Source: VAZQ01 sp963721005 (GTDB lineage: Bacteria > Pseudomonadota > Alphaproteobacteria > Rhizobiales > Xanthobacteraceae). From it: a stretch of DNA of 64,000 nt. The stretch covers positions 2,439,924-2,503,923 of the forward strand of contig CAVRHR010000003.1 in NCBI GenBank assembly GCA_963721005.1, given 5' to 3'. Positions 31,873 to 41,656 of the stretch are shown one piece after another (within the stretch, counting starts at the first letter, position 1; each line of letters starts with the position of its first letter). The notes beneath the pieces are model-generated. The model was given only the letters and a program-made list of their open reading frames with translations, was not told where the DNA came from and did no database searches. The position numbers and the translations under genes are program-made.

Positions 31873-32481
31873 TCAGATTTCCAGAAGCTTGTCCGGCAGC
31901 TCGTCGGGCTGCAGCGCGCCCGGCGGAAAATGCGCCGCCAGCACCGCCCCGCACTGCTCGACCGCTGCCACGAATCCGTCGGCGGGCCGACCGGCCTTGA
32001 TGGCAGCGGTTAGGTCGCCGATCGCCTGGTCCCAGACTTGTGGCGCGACTTTCCGGTTGATGCCGACGTCGGCGACGATCTCCGCATAGCGTTCGGCGCT
32101 CGAGGCGAAAATGAGCACACCGGTACGGTGCTCGGTCTTGTCGAGCCCTTGCGCGAAAAACTGGCGCATCGCCTGCGCGTGGGCCTGGTCGTGCCTGGTA
32201 CGGCGCGGCACGAGCCGAAACCGCAGCCTCGGGTGCGACAACGCCAGCGCCGCGACGATGAACACCGTCAATTGGCACAGATAGATGACCGGAGCCGGCC
32301 ACCTGGTCAGAGCGATGAGCGGCAGCGGCGCCAGCAGGGCGACGACCGCCGACCAGACGATGGGCACCAGCCGGTAGTCGCTCGAATGCCGGGCGATGAC
32401 ACAGAAGATTTCTCCGGACGTGCGCGCTTCGGCGGCGCGGATCGCATCGGCTATGCGGACCTTGTCGGATGCCGAGATCAT
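31873..32481 (-). CDS. TPM domain membrane protein (second TPM gene)
   Basis: A 202-residue protein. The N-terminal DKVRIADAIRAAEARTSGEIFCVI is the TPM start. Two hydrophobic segments at about 40-85 interrupt it (PIVWSAVVALLAPLPLIAL, VIYLCQLTVFIVAALAL). The rest of TPM follows (GVLIFASSAERYAEIVADVGI). ATG 32481 with GAGGAG upstream fits; longer frames cover the preceding gene. It follows the YgcG-like gene by 10 bases in a lemA-TPM-TPM operon. This arrangement is widespread, and TPM has been linked to photosystem repair in plants but is uncharacterised in most bacteria. Confidence 0.82.
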   Translation of the reverse strand: MISASDKVRIADAIRAAEARTSGEIFCVIARHSSDYRLVPIVWSAVVALLAPLPLIALTRWPAPVIYLCQLTVFIVAALALSHPRLRFRLVPRRTRHDQAHAQAMRQFFAQGLDKTEHRTGVLIFASSAERYAEIVADVGINRKVAPQVWDQAIGDLTAAIKAGRPADGFVAAVEQCGAVLAAHFPPGALQPDELPDKLLEI

Positions 32482-32491
32482 CGCGCGCTCC

Positions 32492-33263
32492 TCACCAGCT
32501 TCCGGAGGCGCCACCGCCCCCGAAGGAGCCGCCGCCACCGCTGAAGGACCCTCCGCCGCCAGAGGAGCCGCTGCTCGACGAGCTCCGGCCGGAAAGGAGC
32601 AGCAGGACAAGAAACTGCAGGATGTTCTGACAGATCGCGCTGCCCCTGATAGCGCACAGGATCAGGAGCCCGAGCCCGACCAGAGCCGCGACGATACCCG
32701 ACCAGACCGCCGGCTTGGGAAGCGGCTGGACATTGTCTGGAGCGGTCTGCTGCGCGGCCCGGTCTTGATACTCCTGCGCATCGCCGCTGAGCACCTGGAC
32801 GATGTCCTCGACCCCGCGCTTGATGCCGCCGGGATAATCGGCGACCTTGAAACGCGGCGGTGATCGAGTTTTCGGTGATCAGCTTGGTGACGGCGTCGGT
32901 CAGCGTGCCTTCGAGACCGTAACCCACCTCGATGCGGACCTTGCGCTCGTTCGGCGCGACGATGAGCAGAACGCCGTTGTTCTTGTCCTTCTGGCCGATC
33001 TGCCAGTGCCGCCCGAGCTGATATCCGTAATCCTCGATCGAGGTACCCTGCAGCGATTTCAGGGTTACCACCACGAGCTGATCCGTGGTCTTCAGCTCGA
33101 GCGCGGCCAGCGATGCGGTCAGCGCCGTGCGCGTCTCCGCATCGAGAACGCCGGCCTCGTCGACGACCCGGCCGGTCAGCGCCGGAAAGGTGAGGGTCTG
33201 CGCCACGCAGGCGCAGACCAGGCAGAGCCACGCGATGACCGGCAGAAGCGCGCGCCGCAGCAT
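32492..33263 (-). CDS. YgcG-like TPM domain protein, secreted/anchored, frameshifted
   Basis: Signal peptide (MLRRALLPVIAWLCLVCACVAQT), TPM domain (LTGRVVDEAGVLDAETR, QLVVVTLKSLQGTSIEDYG, NNGVLLIVAPNERKVRIEVGYGLEG), one membrane segment (GIVAALVGLGLLILCAI) and a Gly/Ser-rich tail ending GGGGASGSW. The frame breaks at the AAA run 32850-32852: after SITAAF the expected KVADYPGGIKRGVEDIVQVL is one frame over. Removing one base gives 256 residues, normal for the family. The shift is a consensus error or a lesion. It starts 11 bases after the lemA stop. Confidence 0.82.
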
Positions 33264-33274
33264 GGCGCGTGCGC

Positions 33275-33886
33275 TCAGAACTTGACCTGCGGCGGCTGCT
33301 TGAGGTCCTCGGCGACGGTGAACTCCTGCATCGGCTTGTTGCTCTTGTAGAGCGTCGACGCCCAGATGACCCCGGGAAATGTCCGCAACTCGGTATTGTA
33401 GACGCGCACCGCCTCGATGTAGTCGCGACGCGCGACGGCGATGCGGTTCTCGGTGCCCTCCAGCTGCGATTGCAGCGCCAGATAGTTCTGGTTCGATTTG
33501 AGATCCGGATAGCTCTCCGAGACCGCCAGCAGGCGGCCGAGCGCACCGGACAGTTGCGCCTGCGCGTCCTGAAATTTCTTGAATGCTTCCGGATCGGTGA
33601 TCGTGTCGGCGTTCACCTGAATCGAGGTGGCCCGCGCGCGCGCGTTCGTCACCGCTTCGAGCACGCTGCTCTCCTGCTTGGCATAGCCCTTGACGGTCTC
33701 GACCAGGTTGGGAATGAGGTCGGCCCGCCGCTGGTACTGGTTCTGCACCTCCGACCATTTGGCCTTGGCCTGCTCCTCCTCGGTCGGGATGCTGTTGATG
33801 CCGCACCCGGACAACAGGAGGCCCAGAAGCGGCACCATGACGACGACGCGTGCGAGTCCGAGACGGTCTGCAGACCAACTTAACAT
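33275..33886 (-). CDS. lemA: LemA family lipoprotein
   Basis: A 203-residue protein. Lipobox LLLSGC at about residues 23-28 predicts a lipid-anchored periplasmic protein. The LemA core is clear: YQRRADLIPNLVETVKGYA, ESSVLEAVTNARARA, LSGALGRLLAVSESYPDLKSNQNYL, and EGTENRIAVARRDYIEAV with TFPG after it. GGAGAG precedes ATG 33886. First gene of a lemA-TPM-TPM operon; molecular function unknown. Confidence 0.93.
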   Translation of the reverse strand: MLSWSADRLGLARVVVMVPLLGLLLSGCGINSIPTEEEQAKAKWSEVQNQYQRRADLIPNLVETVKGYAKQESSVLEAVTNARARATSIQVNADTITDPEAFKKFQDAQAQLSGALGRLLAVSESYPDLKSNQNYLALQSQLEGTENRIAVARRDYIEAVRVYNTELRTFPGVIWASTLYKSNKPMQEFTVAEDLKQPPQVKF

Positions 33887-34217
33887 GGCAGCTCTCCATC
33901 ACGACGATTGTCGGCGCGGACCCGGGCGGCGAAATCTGGCTCCGGACGCGATCCCAGGGCGGCCGCACCGAGCGCCGCCCCCGGGTCCCCAAGGCAGATG
34001 GCGAATGCGCGTGCATTTGTCAAATGAACGTGCAGTCGTCCTTGACCGGATGCAGTGGCCAGCCTTCGACGCATGGGCGCGTGACCTGGACCAGGAAATC
34101 GTATACTCAAGCGGAATGAATGGGCGCCGGATACGGGCGCGCTCACGGGGCCATTCCGATGTGCCCAGACGCCTTTCGCAGGCCTCATGATCGACAGACC
34201 AAGATCGGGCGCGAGAA
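33887..34217. other. Divergent intergenic region, nothing recognised
   Basis: 331 bases between lemA and a divergent secreted-protein gene. It holds their promoters presumably; no repeat, RNA or EcfG-type box was recognised. Confidence 0.35.
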
Positions 34218-34742
34218 ATGAATAGCCGGACTGCGAAGCATTTACCTGGGCGATTTTCGCTTCTGCTCGCGTTGGCGCTGGCGACCATGCCGGCGCGCGC
34301 CGCCGTCCCGGACGAGAATGACGCATCTCGTCTCGCCGGCATCAACGAGGCGATCAAATCCTTCGAGGACGAGGTGAGCTCTGCGCTCCACGACCTGCCG
34401 CCCAACGATGCCGAGCAGATCGAATCCTATGCTTACGTGGAGCTCAACCTGGAGGCCGCGCATGAGCGGCTTAATACGATATTCATGCTGCTGGCGGTTT
34501 CAGCCTATGTGGAATCATCCTCGGATCAGCTTCTCATCCTGAATGTCATGCATGGGCAATTGCTGTCGCAAAGCAGGAACTATCTGCGCGAGAAGCGCGA
34601 TGCGATTGCCAGCATGGCGGCGGCCCATCCGGCCAGCAAGGTGTTTGCGACCTATGGCACGCGAGCGGCCGCGCTGCTCGGTGAACGGGCAATTCCTTTG
34701 CTTGATGAGCTCTACCGAAGGACCGGCGACCTCCGGCCCTAA
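34218..34742 (+). CDS. Secreted helical protein of unknown function
   Basis: A 174-residue protein with a clear signal peptide (GRFSLLLALALATMPARAA, cleavage near residue 29). The mature part is predicted helical, acidic at first (VPDENDASRLAGINEAIKSFEDEV) and without cysteines. A weak ribosome site (GCGAGAA) precedes ATG 34218. No family recognised. Periplasmic location is inferred. Confidence 0.65.
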   Translation: MNSRTAKHLPGRFSLLLALALATMPARAAVPDENDASRLAGINEAIKSFEDEVSSALHDLPPNDAEQIESYAYVELNLEAAHERLNTIFMLLAVSAYVESSSDQLLILNVMHGQLLSQSRNYLREKRDAIASMAAAHPASKVFATYGTRAAALLGERAIPLLDELYRRTGDLRP

Positions 34743-34851
34743 TCTGTTAACTATCAATTCGATTTGGACATGGAAGCACCGCCTTCGACCCCGAGATGCG
34801 GTCGACCTCGCCATAATTGCCATTGCGTCGCTGAACTTCCGGGAGAAAACC

Positions 34852-35034
34852 ATGAATAGCTGGCTGAAATGCACTGCCAAGCGTGGCGGCGAGGCGGTCT
34901 ACGTCAACCTGGACAACGCCGTGAGCGTGTATTGGAGCGATCGGGACAAAGGCACCGTCATTGCCTTCATCGGCGGCGAGAAGGACGCCGTGACGGTCGA
35001 GGAAAAGCCCGAGCACATTTTGCAAGGCCGATGA
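34852..35034 (+). CDS. 60-residue conserved small protein
   Basis: A short gene with GGGAG six to seven bases before ATG 34852. The product is predicted all-beta: WLKCTAKRGGEAVYVNLDNAVSV, GTVIAFIGGEKDAVTVEEKP. The alternation of hydrophobic residues suggests a small barrel. Similar 60-70-residue proteins occur singly in rhizobia; function unknown. Confidence 0.6.
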   Translation: MNSWLKCTAKRGGEAVYVNLDNAVSVYWSDRDKGTVIAFIGGEKDAVTVEEKPEHILQGR

Positions 35035-35380
35035 TTCGAGGGTGCCACGTGCCGCGCGCAACCGCGGACCGGCACCGGATGCGAGGCGGGGTGGCGGCGG
35101 CTCTACCCTCGTTATAACCGCGTGAATCGGAACGCATAGCTGATATGCAGGCACCTCGGGCCTGGCTTTGACGCCGCTGGGGCAGCTTGCCGACGCCGCA
35201 CGCCTACCAAAAACCAAACAATCGACAGATATTTGTTCATCGTGCGATCATTTCTTGATTCCGGAGGGTTCCCGGCTCGAGCCCTTTTGTCGCCGCATTG
35301 ATCGATCAAACGGCGCGCTCCCCACAAAAAACGTCAACCTGACGGCCGCATGGCCGTGCCAACGCGTTGGAGAGAGCGTA
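35035..35380. other. Intergenic region, nothing recognised
   Basis: 346 bases. The end near 35360 carries the GGAGAGAG ribosome site of the next gene. No gene, repeat or tRNA seen. Confidence 0.35.
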
Positions 35381-35846
35381 ATGAAACTCGTGTTTGTATG
35401 TTTGCTTGCCGCAGTTCTGCAATCGACGGTTGGGAGCGCTGCGAGCGCTGCCCCTCGAGCTCATTCCCATCACCACGACCTGCGCATTGCGCATCAATAC
35501 GGCTCGAACTCATCGCGTCGAATACGGCTCGTCTCGCCAAGTCGAATACCGCTCCTCTCACCGCGTCGCCGATGGGCGCCCGTCCGCGTGGTGCGGGTGG
35601 GAAATGCGCCAGCTGGTCGGCGGCAATCCCGGCCCCGAGTACAATCTCGCGCGCAATTGGGCGCATTGGGGCCGTCCGGCCAGCGGTCCGGCACCCGGCG
35701 TGATCGGGGTGATGCCGCACCATGTCTTCAAGGTGGTCCAGGTGCTGGGCCGCGGCACCGTGCTGGCGATCAGCGGCAACGACAGCCATGCGGTGCGGGT
35801 ACGTCCGCGCTCGACAGCCGGCGTCATCGCGTGGCGCGAGGGCTGA
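35381..35846 (+). CDS. Secreted small protein (rhizobial CHAP-like/AWCGWxMR type), frameshifted
   Basis: A signal peptide (MKLVFVCLLAAVLQSTVGSAASAA) is read in one frame. The body, with SAWCGWEMRQ, YNLARNWAHWG, GVIGVMPHHVFKVVQV and GRGTVLAISGNDSHAVR, is in the next frame. One extra base somewhere in 35460-35530 explains this; removing it gives 154 residues. The body has the Cys (AWCGW) and His (MPHHV) arrangement of a family of small secreted rhizobial proteins that look like reduced NlpC/P60-CHAP amidases. GGAGAGAG precedes ATG 35381. Catalytic activity is inference. Confidence 0.6.
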
Positions 35847-36061
35847 GGGTCCGGGCAGCCGGAAACAGCTGACCACACGAGCGGACGGGTCGCAGGGCGA
35901 TCAGGGTGAAACGCCCTGGTCGCCCCCGACCCCTTCGTGAGACAAGTCGGCCGCATGCCGCGGCGCGCACGATCCGGCGCGCCGCGCCGCCGGTTGCTGT
36001 CGGCCGGGCCAGCTTGTATTCATCGGCCAGCTTCAAGGATGAACTCGGACCGGGGAAGGCG

Positions 36062-36972
36062 ATGAAACGCATTGTGGTTACGGCTGCTGCGCTCCTGGCC
36101 CTCACGGTCGCGACCGCGCTCGCGCAACGGCCGCCGCCGGGCGAAGGCGAGGACCACAGCCAGGCGCTCGGAAACGGCCTCTACAGCATCAATTGGGGGA
36201 CCATGGGTCTCAACGTCGGCATGTCGAGCGGCGACGACGGCATTCTGCTGGTCGATGCCCAGGACGAGCCGGCGGTGCCCAGGCTGCAGGCCGAGATCGC
36301 CAAGCGATCCGACAAGGCGGTCCGCCTGGTGGTCAACTCGCATTGGCATTTCGACCATGTGGGCGCCAACGAGCTCTACCGCCGGCAGGGCGCCACCATC
36401 ATCGCGCAGGAGAACACCCGCAGGCGGCTGATGACCGAGCAGGTGAACCCGCTCGGCGGCAAGCAGCGGGCGTTCCCGGCCTCGTTCTGGCCGACGCTTG
36501 ACCTTCGCGGATGCGCTCACCCTCCACTTCAACGGCGACGATATCGACGTCGTTCATGTCCCCAGCGGCCACACCGACGGCGACGTCATCGTGCGGCTGC
36601 GGCAGGCCAACGTGCTGTTCGCCGCCGATCTGTTCAACAATGGCGACTACACGCGGGTCGATCTGCGCGGCGGCAGCCTGGACGGGATGATCGCGGCCTA
36701 TCAGAGGCTGTTGCCGGAGCTGGACGATCAGGTGAAGGTTGTGCCGGGCCGCGGACGGGTGGGAACCAAGAAGGATATGGCAGGACTATCTCGCCGTGAT
36801 GATTGCGTTGCGCGATCGCGTCACCAAGCTGATCCGCGAAGGCAAGACCATGGAGGAAGCGGTGGCCGCGAAGCCCACCGCCGATCTCGATGCCAAATGG
36901 GGCAATGGCCCAATCCGCCCCGACCAGATCGTGGAGGAGGTCTATGCGGATCTGAAGCGCAAGGTCCGCTAG
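36062..36972 (+). CDS. Secreted MBL-fold metallo-hydrolase, two frameshifts
   Basis: Signal peptide (MKRIVVTAAALLALTVATALAQ), then a metallo-beta-lactamase fold with the zinc motif SHWHFDH, the next histidine in VPSGHTDGD and the bridging aspartate in LFAADLFNN. Two one-base insertions break it: at TT 36498-36499 (before TFADALTLHF) and at GG 36779-36780 (before DYLAVMIALRDRV). Correcting both restores 302 residues and a normal C-terminal helical part ending YADLKRKVR. GGGGAAGG precedes ATG 36062. Substrate unknown; the extracytoplasmic cyclase-like MBL group is the nearest type. Confidence 0.82.
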
Positions 36973-37035
36973 CGCCCGGCGCTATGGCTCGAGCGACGCG
37001 GGCTACGCCCGCGCCATCACCGTGAGGTTCGCGGC

Positions 37036-37833
37036 CTAATCCCGCCGCAGCATCTCCTTGCTCGGGACCAGCGCGTCCTTCCACTCGCGCGGCAGCACGT
37101 TCTCCGCCGATCCCTTGCGAATGTAGTAGTTCCATAGCTTCTTGATGTGCCATTCGCGCATCTCCATGCGCTCGATCTGGGCGATCTCATCGTCCGTCAG
37201 CGCCAGCGGCTTGGCGCCGGCCTGCAGCACCTCGAGCTGCGCCCGGGCATTCTCCTTGAAATGCACCGCATCGATGAACAGCGCCCGCACCGATTCGGCC
37301 ACCAGCACCAAGCCGTGCGCGCGCATCAGCGCGGCGTGATGGGGACCGAGCGTCTTGGCGAGCGCCCGGCCCTGCTCGGGCAGCTTGATATGGCTCGGAT
37401 CCGGATCGGTCGGGATGCCGCTCTTCCAGCGCGAAGCCCGCGCCCGCATCGGCAGGAGGGTCACGCCCTGCATCATGGTGAAGGCGATGGCGAGCTCCAT
37501 GTGGCAGTGGAGCACGGACTGCACATCGGGGCGCGCCCGCAGGATCTCGAGATGGATCGGCAGCTCGCTCGGCGGCTGGCCGTCGCCCTCGATCACCTTG
37601 CCGTTATAGTCCACCACCAGCATCGACTCCGGACCGACCTCGGCGCGTGAGCTGGAGCCGATCTGGATCACGAAGGCATCACGTCCGGGAATGCGCGTGG
37701 AGATGTGGCCGCTGTAATCCAGGATTCCCTCGGTCACCAGCAGGCGGGTGACGGCTGCGGTTTCCAGCGCAACGTTGCCGGCGACCGGCGCCGCCCCCGC
37801 GCCGGGGGATTTCGAAAGATGCGAGATCGTCAT
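37036..37833 (-). CDS. Class II aldolase/adducin family protein
   Basis: A 265-residue protein. Zinc ligands are in LHCHMELAIAF and MRAHGLVLV; an early GHISTRIPG and the ELPIHLEILRARPDVQSV helix are as in L-fuculose-phosphate aldolase relatives. The C-terminal WHIKKLWNYYIRKG extension marks the non-fuculose subgroup seen in alpha- and betaproteobacteria. No enzyme partner lies next to it, so the substrate is not predictable. Confidence 0.87.
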   Translation of the reverse strand: MTISHLSKSPGAGAAPVAGNVALETAAVTRLLVTEGILDYSGHISTRIPGRDAFVIQIGSSSRAEVGPESMLVVDYNGKVIEGDGQPPSELPIHLEILRARPDVQSVLHCHMELAIAFTMMQGVTLLPMRARASRWKSGIPTDPDPSHIKLPEQGRALAKTLGPHHAALMRAHGLVLVAESVRALFIDAVHFKENARAQLEVLQAGAKPLALTDDEIAQIERMEMREWHIKKLWNYYIRKGSAENVLPREWKDALVPSKEMLRRD

Positions 37834-38357
37834 TTGCGTGCTCCGTTGAGGCAGGAAAGCTGACTGAAGGACCTGGCGAGCCCACGCGGGAACCGTCCGA
37901 ATGTTCCGCAGCGTGTTTCGGCTCGAGGCTCCGGCGCAGCCGGCCCTTCAATACCCTTTCCAAGGGAATAGGCGCCACCGAAATCGGCTGGCGACGACCT
38001 GTGCCTATTGACCGCCGGCGGATCAGCTGTCCGGCGGAGCTTGATCGCGACCCCATGGAGTTAACCGGTACATGAGGGTGCGCCGGGCAGGCCTTTACTA
38101 ACGCCAAAGTATTAGCGCGGCCAGACATTCGTTGAATGGCGGGCGATGGCCGCCCCGCCCAGGTTTACCGTCGCGATATCTGGCGAGCCGCCGAGGGGGC
38201 GACGTTCGCTGGGGTCGCTTGCGAGCTGACCGTGGTGTCCGCGACGGTCCAGCCGTCTGATTCTGATGGCTTGACCAGGGCTCAGACTCTTCGCGGCGCC
38301 CGCCGTTGCGATCGGTCCTAGAGCCAAGAACCGCGACACCAATGGAAGGAGATGGTC
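37834..38357. other. Intergenic region upstream of PQQ dehydrogenase
   Basis: 524 bases between divergent genes. A GGAAC at 37889-37893 lacks a CGTT at 16 or 17 bases. No operator, repeat or gene was recognised. The end carries AAGGAG at 38346-38351, the ribosome site for ATG 38358. Confidence 0.35.
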
Positions 38358-40544
38358 ATGTGGTTGAAAGAAGCGAAGACGGCGCTGTGCCTTGTGGTTG
38401 CGCTGGCCGCCGTGGTTCCCACACCCGGGCGAGCCGAAGGCGATGTCGATCAGGCACGGTTGAATGCCGCGGACTCCCAGCCGCAGAACTGGCTCACCCT
38501 CGGGCGCGACGGTAATCAGAGCTATTACTCGCCTCTGTCGACGATCAACGAAGCGACCGTCGGCCGCCTCGGATTCGCCTGGACCTACGATCTCGGCACC
38601 TCGCGCGGCCAGGAGGCGACGCCCATCGTGGTCGACGGCGTCATGTACACGTCGGGTAGCTGGGGCTTCGTGTATGCGGTCGACGCTGCCACCGGCAAGG
38701 AGAGATGGAAATTCGACCCCCATGCGGATCCGCGTGCGGCGCGGAACCCGTGCTGCGACCTGGTCAATCGCGGTGTCGCGGTATGGAAAGGCAAGGTCTT
38801 CGTCACCTCGGTGGACGGCGTTCTCCACGCACTCGATGCCAAGACCGGGCAACAGCTGTGGAGCGCAGCCACCATCACGGATCACACGGTGTCCTATTCG
38901 AGCACGGGTGCGGTCTATATCGCGGGGAACGTCGCCGTCATCGGCAATGGCGGCTCGGACATGGATCACGGCGCGGTCCGCGGCTATGTTTCCGCATATG
39001 ACGTCGATACCGGCGCGCTGAAATGGCGGGTTTACACCGTGCCGAATGCGCCAGGGTCGCCGTTTGAGGCCCCCGAGCTGACAGCAGCGGAAAAGACTTG
39101 GTCGCCGGTTCGCGATCCCATGTACAAGGGCGGAGGGACCGTCTGGGACGGTTTCGCCTACGATTCGACGCTCAATCTCCTGTATTTCGGCACCGCCAAT
39201 GCGGCGCCCTATGACCTGCGTCAGCTCGGGCCGGGCGAAGGCGATGCCCTGTTCACCGCGACGATCATCGCCGTCAATGCGGATACCGGTCGAATGGCCT
39301 GGCACTATCAGACCACGCCCGGCGATCACTGGGACTTCGATGCTGTGCAGAAAATGATCCTCGCCGACCTCAATATCGAGGGGCAAAGGCGCCGGGTCAT
39401 CATGCAAGCGAACAAGAACGGCTTCTTCTATGTGCTCGACCGCGAGACCGGCAAGCTGGTCTCGGCGAAGGACTACACTTATGTGAACTGGGCCTCCGGC
39501 ATCGACATGAAGACCGGCCGGCCGGTGCTCACCGCGCAAGCGGATTGGTATCCCGCCCCCAAGAACGTCTACCCGTCATGGGCGGGTGCCCACACCTGGA
39601 ACCCGATGTCATTCGATCCCAAGACCGGGCTCGTCTATATTCCGACGATCGACGCGCCGGCGCTTTGGTTCGACATGGTGCAGAGCGGCGGCATCGTGAA
39701 GTACATAAACGGGTTCTTCACCGCCAACGGCATCTTTCCCGACGACACCTACGACGCCGAGGCGCTCAAGCGGGATTTCGGCCCTTTGCCCGACCTCAAG
39801 TCGCTCCAGGCCACCCGCGATGTGAAGTTGGTGCGCGAGCTGATACGCGCATGGGATCCGGTGGCGCAGAAGGTGGTCTGGGAGCACGAGACGTCGTCGG
39901 GCGTCCGCGGCTATGACGGCGGGATCATGAGCACCGCCGGCAACCTTGTGTTCCAGGGCCGCGGCAGTGGCGAGCTCTGGGTCTACGCCGCCGATTCCGG
40001 CAAGGTCCTGAAAGCGATCCAGACCGGCAGCCACATCATGGCGGCGCCGATCACCTATGCGGTCAACGGCGTGCAGTATGTGGCCGTGCAGGTGGGATAC
40101 GGCGGCACCAACATCGCCGGATACACGGTGCCGCCGAGCAGCGCAGCTTCGAAGTATCAGAACCCGAACCGCATTATCGCTTTCAAGCTCGACGGCGGCG
40201 ACGTCCCGAAGCCGCCGGTGCTCGCCGACACGCCATTTCCGAGGCCGCCGAGCACCCATGGCACGCCTGACCAGCTCACCTTGGGCGAGGTGAGGTTCAA
40301 CGAGCAGTGCTCGCGCTGCCACGTGTTCGGAACCAGCGTGACGCCGGACCTGCGCAAGTTGCCGCCCGGGTTTCACGAGGCCTTCAAGGACATCGTCCTC
40401 GGCGGAATACTGGCGCCGGCCGGCATGGAAAGCTTCTCGGACATCCTGAGCGAGGTCGACGTCGAGGCAATCCACGCCTACCTCATCGACCAGGCCCAGC
40501 AGGGTTACGCGGAGCAAGAAAAGTCTAAGGACCACCAGCGCTGA
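38358..40544 (+). CDS. PQQ-dependent alcohol dehydrogenase, quinohemoprotein type
   Basis: A 728-residue periplasmic enzyme. Signal peptide up to about residue 27, an eight-bladed propeller with repeated W-motifs (SSWGFVYAVDAATGKERWKF), the vicinal disulfide Cys132-Cys133 (NPCCDLVNRG) that covers PQQ, the catalytic aspartate at 326 (GDHWDFDAVQKMILADL) and a C-terminal cytochrome c domain with CSRCH at 651-655. Asp328, two residues after the catalytic Asp, is the feature that in XoxF and related enzymes binds a lanthanide. AAGGAG (38346-38351) has correct spacing for ATG 38358 and abuts the ATG at 38352. Oxidises primary alcohols in the family; electrons pass from PQQ via heme c. No pqq synthesis genes in the window. 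Confidence 0.92.
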   Translation: MWLKEAKTALCLVVALAAVVPTPGRAEGDVDQARLNAADSQPQNWLTLGRDGNQSYYSPLSTINEATVGRLGFAWTYDLGTSRGQEATPIVVDGVMYTSGSWGFVYAVDAATGKERWKFDPHADPRAARNPCCDLVNRGVAVWKGKVFVTSVDGVLHALDAKTGQQLWSAATITDHTVSYSSTGAVYIAGNVAVIGNGGSDMDHGAVRGYVSAYDVDTGALKWRVYTVPNAPGSPFEAPELTAAEKTWSPVRDPMYKGGGTVWDGFAYDSTLNLLYFGTANAAPYDLRQLGPGEGDALFTATIIAVNADTGRMAWHYQTTPGDHWDFDAVQKMILADLNIEGQRRRVIMQANKNGFFYVLDRETGKLVSAKDYTYVNWASGIDMKTGRPVLTAQADWYPAPKNVYPSWAGAHTWNPMSFDPKTGLVYIPTIDAPALWFDMVQSGGIVKYINGFFTANGIFPDDTYDAEALKRDFGPLPDLKSLQATRDVKLVRELIRAWDPVAQKVVWEHETSSGVRGYDGGIMSTAGNLVFQGRGSGELWVYAADSGKVLKAIQTGSHIMAAPITYAVNGVQYVAVQVGYGGTNIAGYTVPPSSAASKYQNPNRIIAFKLDGGDVPKPPVLADTPFPRPPSTHGTPDQLTLGEVRFNEQCSRCHVFGTSVTPDLRKLPPGFHEAFKDIVLGGILAPAGMESFSDILSEVDVEAIHAYLIDQAQQGYAEQEKSKDHQR

Positions 40545-40629
40545 TCCACTGGATCAGCGCCACGCGGGCCGGTGTGATCTCGCCAATCAGCGGTGGCGTT
40601 TTCTTGCATGCAGCCCCGGGAGCATAGGC

Positions 40630-41578
40630 ATGGTCGGGACCTCGAGCTGTCGCCCGCACCGTTCCAGATCATATGCCGGCGGCTTGGTGCTGGCCTGCTG
40701 GACGGCGCTGGGCCCCGTGCATGCGACGGAAAATGCCGGTTGCCGGGAGCTCGAGCGTAGGTTCGACCTCATCGAATCCGATATCGTCCCGACGCAGCTG
40801 AATTCAACGCTGTTTTCGGCAGCCGATGTCGGCTGTGCGGAGCTCGCACGAAAGCTGTTGGCCGCCGGCGCCTCGCTCGAAGCGTGGGATCGTTTCGGCA
40901 CGGCGCCGCTTGCACACGCGGCACGCGCCGGCCAGCGCGCTCTGGTCGATCTCTTGCTGGCGCGGGGCGCCCAAATCGACGCACGGGGCGTCTTCGGCGC
41001 CACCGCGCTTTACCTTGCCGCAGAGAACGAGCGCCACGCGACCGTGACGCTGCTGCTGGAGAAAGGCGCCAGCCTCGACCTCCCGGGGCGATTCTGGAGC
41101 CACGCCGCTCGCGGTCGCGGCCCTCAAGGGCAATGATCGCATCGTCGCCCAATTACTTTCCCGAAATGCAGATCCGGATGTCGCGGACGCGAGCGGCAGA
41201 ACGGCGATGACCTATGCGGCTGCCCGTGGTTTCGCGGAGATTGTCCGCCTCCTGCTCGACGCGGGTGTCGACGCCAAACGGCACTGCGCCAACGGGCTGA
41301 CCGCCCTGATGTGGGCTGTGGGGTATGAGGACGGCGTCGGCGCTCGCGCCGCCGAAAGCGTCGTCGATCTTCTGCTCGACGGCGGCGCAGCGCTCGATGC
41401 CATCGACGATCGGGGCCGCACCGCATTGATGATGGCGGCTGAACGCGGTCATACCGAGATGGTCGAGATGCTCCTCAAGCGCGGCGCGGATGCGAATGCG
41501 CGCGACAAGACCGGCAGGACCGCGCTCGACTTGGCCGCGAGCGAGGACATGCGCCGAGCGCTCGCGGTTGGTCGGTAA
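40630..41578 (+). CDS. Secreted ankyrin repeat protein, frameshifted
   Basis: An N-terminal hydrophobic segment (YAGGLVLACWTALGPVHA) suggests a signal peptide. About six ankyrin repeats follow, with the TALxxAAxxG pattern: GTAPLAHAARAGQRALVDLLLARGAQ, GATALYLAAENERHATVTLLLEKG, then, one frame over, TPLAVAALKGNDRIVAQLLSR, GRTAMTYAAARGFAEIVRLLL and further units to GRTALDLAASEDMRRAL. The break is in GGGG 41085-41088; removing one G gives 315 residues. It lies 85 bases after the PQQ dehydrogenase on the same strand. A protein-binding role in the periplasm is likely; the partner is unknown. Confidence 0.8.
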
Positions 41579-41656
41579 ACAGCTCACCGATCATTCAAAG
41601 ATTGTGTGAGATATCCGGGCCAAAAGCGGGCCCGGCAGCCCCTCGGGCTCTGTCCA

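Noticed and set aside
37889..37912. GGAAC upstream of the PQQ dehydrogenase as an EcfG promoter
   Set aside because: No CGTT at 16 or 17 bases downstream.
38112..39539. A 475-codon minus-strand frame opposite the PQQ dehydrogenase
   Set aside because: No domain and no ribosome site; it exists because of the GC-rich codon pattern of the real gene.
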